A DNA stretch of 6,240 bases from a bacterium (GTDB lineage: Bacteria; Desulfobacterota; Binatia; UBA12015), in NCBI GenBank assembly GCA_018970825.1, contig JAGWVP010000202.1, positions 1 through 6,240 on the forward strand, in the 5' to 3' direction. Below the pieces are notes generated by a model. It saw only the letters and a program-made list of their open reading frames with translations, was not told where the DNA came from and did not search any database. Both the position numbers and the translations under genes were made by a program. Below are positions 5,060-6,240 of the stretch, in pieces; the first letter of the stretch is position 1, and each line of letters opens with the position of its first letter.

Positions 5060-6240
5060 TCAGAATCCCGCGTTCGGATCGACCACGACGTCCTTCTGGC
5101 TGCGCGGCTTGATGTACTTGCCCGTGATCATGTCCTTGTAGCCCATGCCGGGCCCGATCATCGGGTAGACGTGGGCCGACTGGTCCACGATCACCTCGAG
5201 GAACGCCGGCCCCTCGTAGCCGACGAAGGCCTCGAGCGCGGGACGAAGCTCCGAACGCGAGGCGACCCGACGCGCGAACCCGAACCCGTCGGCCTCGCAG
5301 GAGCGGACGAAATCCTTCTTGTGAAGCGACTTGTCCGAACCGGAGTAGCGGCTCGTGTAGAAGAGGTCTTGCCACTGCCGGACCATGCCGTCGCCGTAGT
5401 TGTTGAGCAGCAGCACCTTGACGGGGATGTCGTAGGTCGTGAGCGTCTCGAGTTCGCCGAGGTTCATGCGGATCGAGCCGTCCCCGTCGATGTCGATCAC
5501 GAGCTTGCCGGGGTTCGCGAGCTGGGCGCCGATCGCCGCGGGAAGGCCGAACCCCATCGTGCCCATGCTGCCGGAGGTGAGGAAGGAGCGTGGCTTCACG
5601 AAGTCGAGATACTGCGCGGCCCACATCTGGTGCTGCCCGACGCCGGTCGTGACGATCGCCTCGCCGCGGGTGATTTCGTTCAGGACGGCGATCGTCTCCT
5701 CCGGCTGCACCAGGTCGGAGCCCCGGTTGAAGTCGAGCGGGTGGGCGCGTCGGAGGTCGGAGACGTGCTTCTGCCAGCGCGAGAAGTCGCGACGGAACGA
5801 CTTGCCGGCGCGCGAGAGCTGGGCGAGGCCACGCTTCGCGTCCCCCACCCAGGCCCAGTCGACGCCCTTCACCTTGCCGATCTCCGAGGCGTCGACGTCG
5901 AGGTGAGCGATCTTCGCGCCGGGCGCGAACTCCTTCACCTTGCCGGCGACCCTGTCGTCGAAGCGCGAGCCCACCGCGAAGAGGAAGTCGCAATCCTCGA
6001 CCGCGTAGTTCGCGAACGCCGTTCCGTGCATGCCGAGCATGTGGAGCGACAGGTCGTTGGTCGTGTCCATCGAGCCGATGCCGAGCAGCGTGGTCACGAC
6101 CGGGATGCCGAAGCGCTGCGCGAAGGCGCGGAGCTCGGTCGCGGCGTCGCCGTTGATGACGCCGCCGCCCGCGTAGACGAGCGGGCGCTCGCTCGCCCCG
6201 AGCATCTGGAAGAAGGCCTTCGCGGTCTCCTCGGGGATGG
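5060..6240 (-). CDS. ilvB: Acetolactate synthase large (catalytic) subunit, 5' end outside window
   Basis: Acetohydroxyacid synthase is the ThDP-, Mg- and FAD-dependent enzyme joining two pyruvates, or pyruvate and 2-oxobutyrate, at the start of valine, leucine and isoleucine synthesis. The visible 392 residues cover the middle and C-terminal domains of a protein normally about 560-600 long. The N-terminal pyrimidine-binding domain with its catalytic Glu lies beyond base 6240. The reading frame is open to the window edge, so the internal ATG at 6205 is not the start. Numbering from the window edge, VGSRFDDRVAGK (89-100) is in the FAD-associated middle domain. TTGVGQHQMWAAQY (197-210) and GTMGFGLPAAIGA (226-238) follow. 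The ThDP/Mg motif begins GDGS (252-255) and ends NN (279-280), directly followed by YGDGMVRQWQ. These segments separate it from other ThDP enzymes. No ilvN follows it. It stops 51 bp from the convergent nitroreductase. Confidence 0.95.
   Translation of the reverse strand, partial: IPEETAKAFFQMLGASERPLVYAGGGVINGDAATELRAFAQRFGIPVVTTLLGIGSMDTTNDLSLHMLGMHGTAFANYAVEDCDFLFAVGSRFDDRVAGKVKEFAPGAKIAHLDVDASEIGKVKGVDWAWVGDAKRGLAQLSRAGKSFRRDFSRWQKHVSDLRRAHPLDFNRGSDLVQPEETIAVLNEITRGEAIVTTGVGQHQMWAAQYLDFVKPRSFLTSGSMGTMGFGLPAAIGAQLANPGKLVIDIDGDGSIRMNLGELETLTTYDIPVKVLLLNNYGDGMVRQWQDLFYTSRYSGSDKSLHKKDFVRSCEADGFGFARRVASRSELRPALEAFVGYEGPAFLEVIVDQSAHVYPMIGPGMGYKDMITGKYIKPRSQKDVVVDPNAGF

Overview
The window is a stretch of very GC-rich bacterial DNA (about 70% G+C by eye, with a strong third-position G/C bias and some GTG starts). 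It is densely packed with genes, and no gap exceeds about 100 bases. Organism: two luciferase-like (LLM) flavin/F420-type oxidoreductases side by side, plus an SDR, an MFS carrier and a nitroreductase, suit a metabolically versatile soil or marine high-GC lineage, for example Actinomycetota, Myxococcota or Binatota-like. Nothing in the sequence fixes the phylum.

Layout. Bases 1-5008 carry six genes, all on the + strand. They are the C-terminal end of an LLM oxidoreductase (1-390), a second complete LLM oxidoreductase overlapping it by four bases (387-1358), an SDR (1409-2185), an MFS permease (2280-3569), an XRE/cupin regulator (3633-4313) and a nitroreductase-family protein (4364-5008). Gaps are 50, 94, 63 and 50 bp, so they may form one operon or two adjoining transcription units. 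Bases 5060-6240 carry, on the - strand and convergent with the cluster, the C-terminal two thirds of an acetolactate synthase large subunit (ilvB). Its 5' end lies beyond the window.

Working together (inference). The + strand set looks like a small uptake-and-catabolism module. A carrier of the 12-helix MFS type would import an organic, possibly acidic, substrate. Two LLM proteins, an SDR and an FMN nitroreductase-type enzyme would carry out redox steps, and a cupin-sensor repressor would control expression. The substrate cannot be read from the sequence. The ilvB gene is branched-chain amino acid housekeeping and is probably unrelated to the module.

I found no mobile element, CRISPR array, RNA gene or convincing intrinsic terminator. 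The points most worth a second look are the module itself with its embedded XRE-cupin regulator, a Thr at the usual catalytic Ser position of the SDR, a GC-rich dyad and shared 9-mer in two leaders of the cluster, and the absence of ilvN directly after ilvB.
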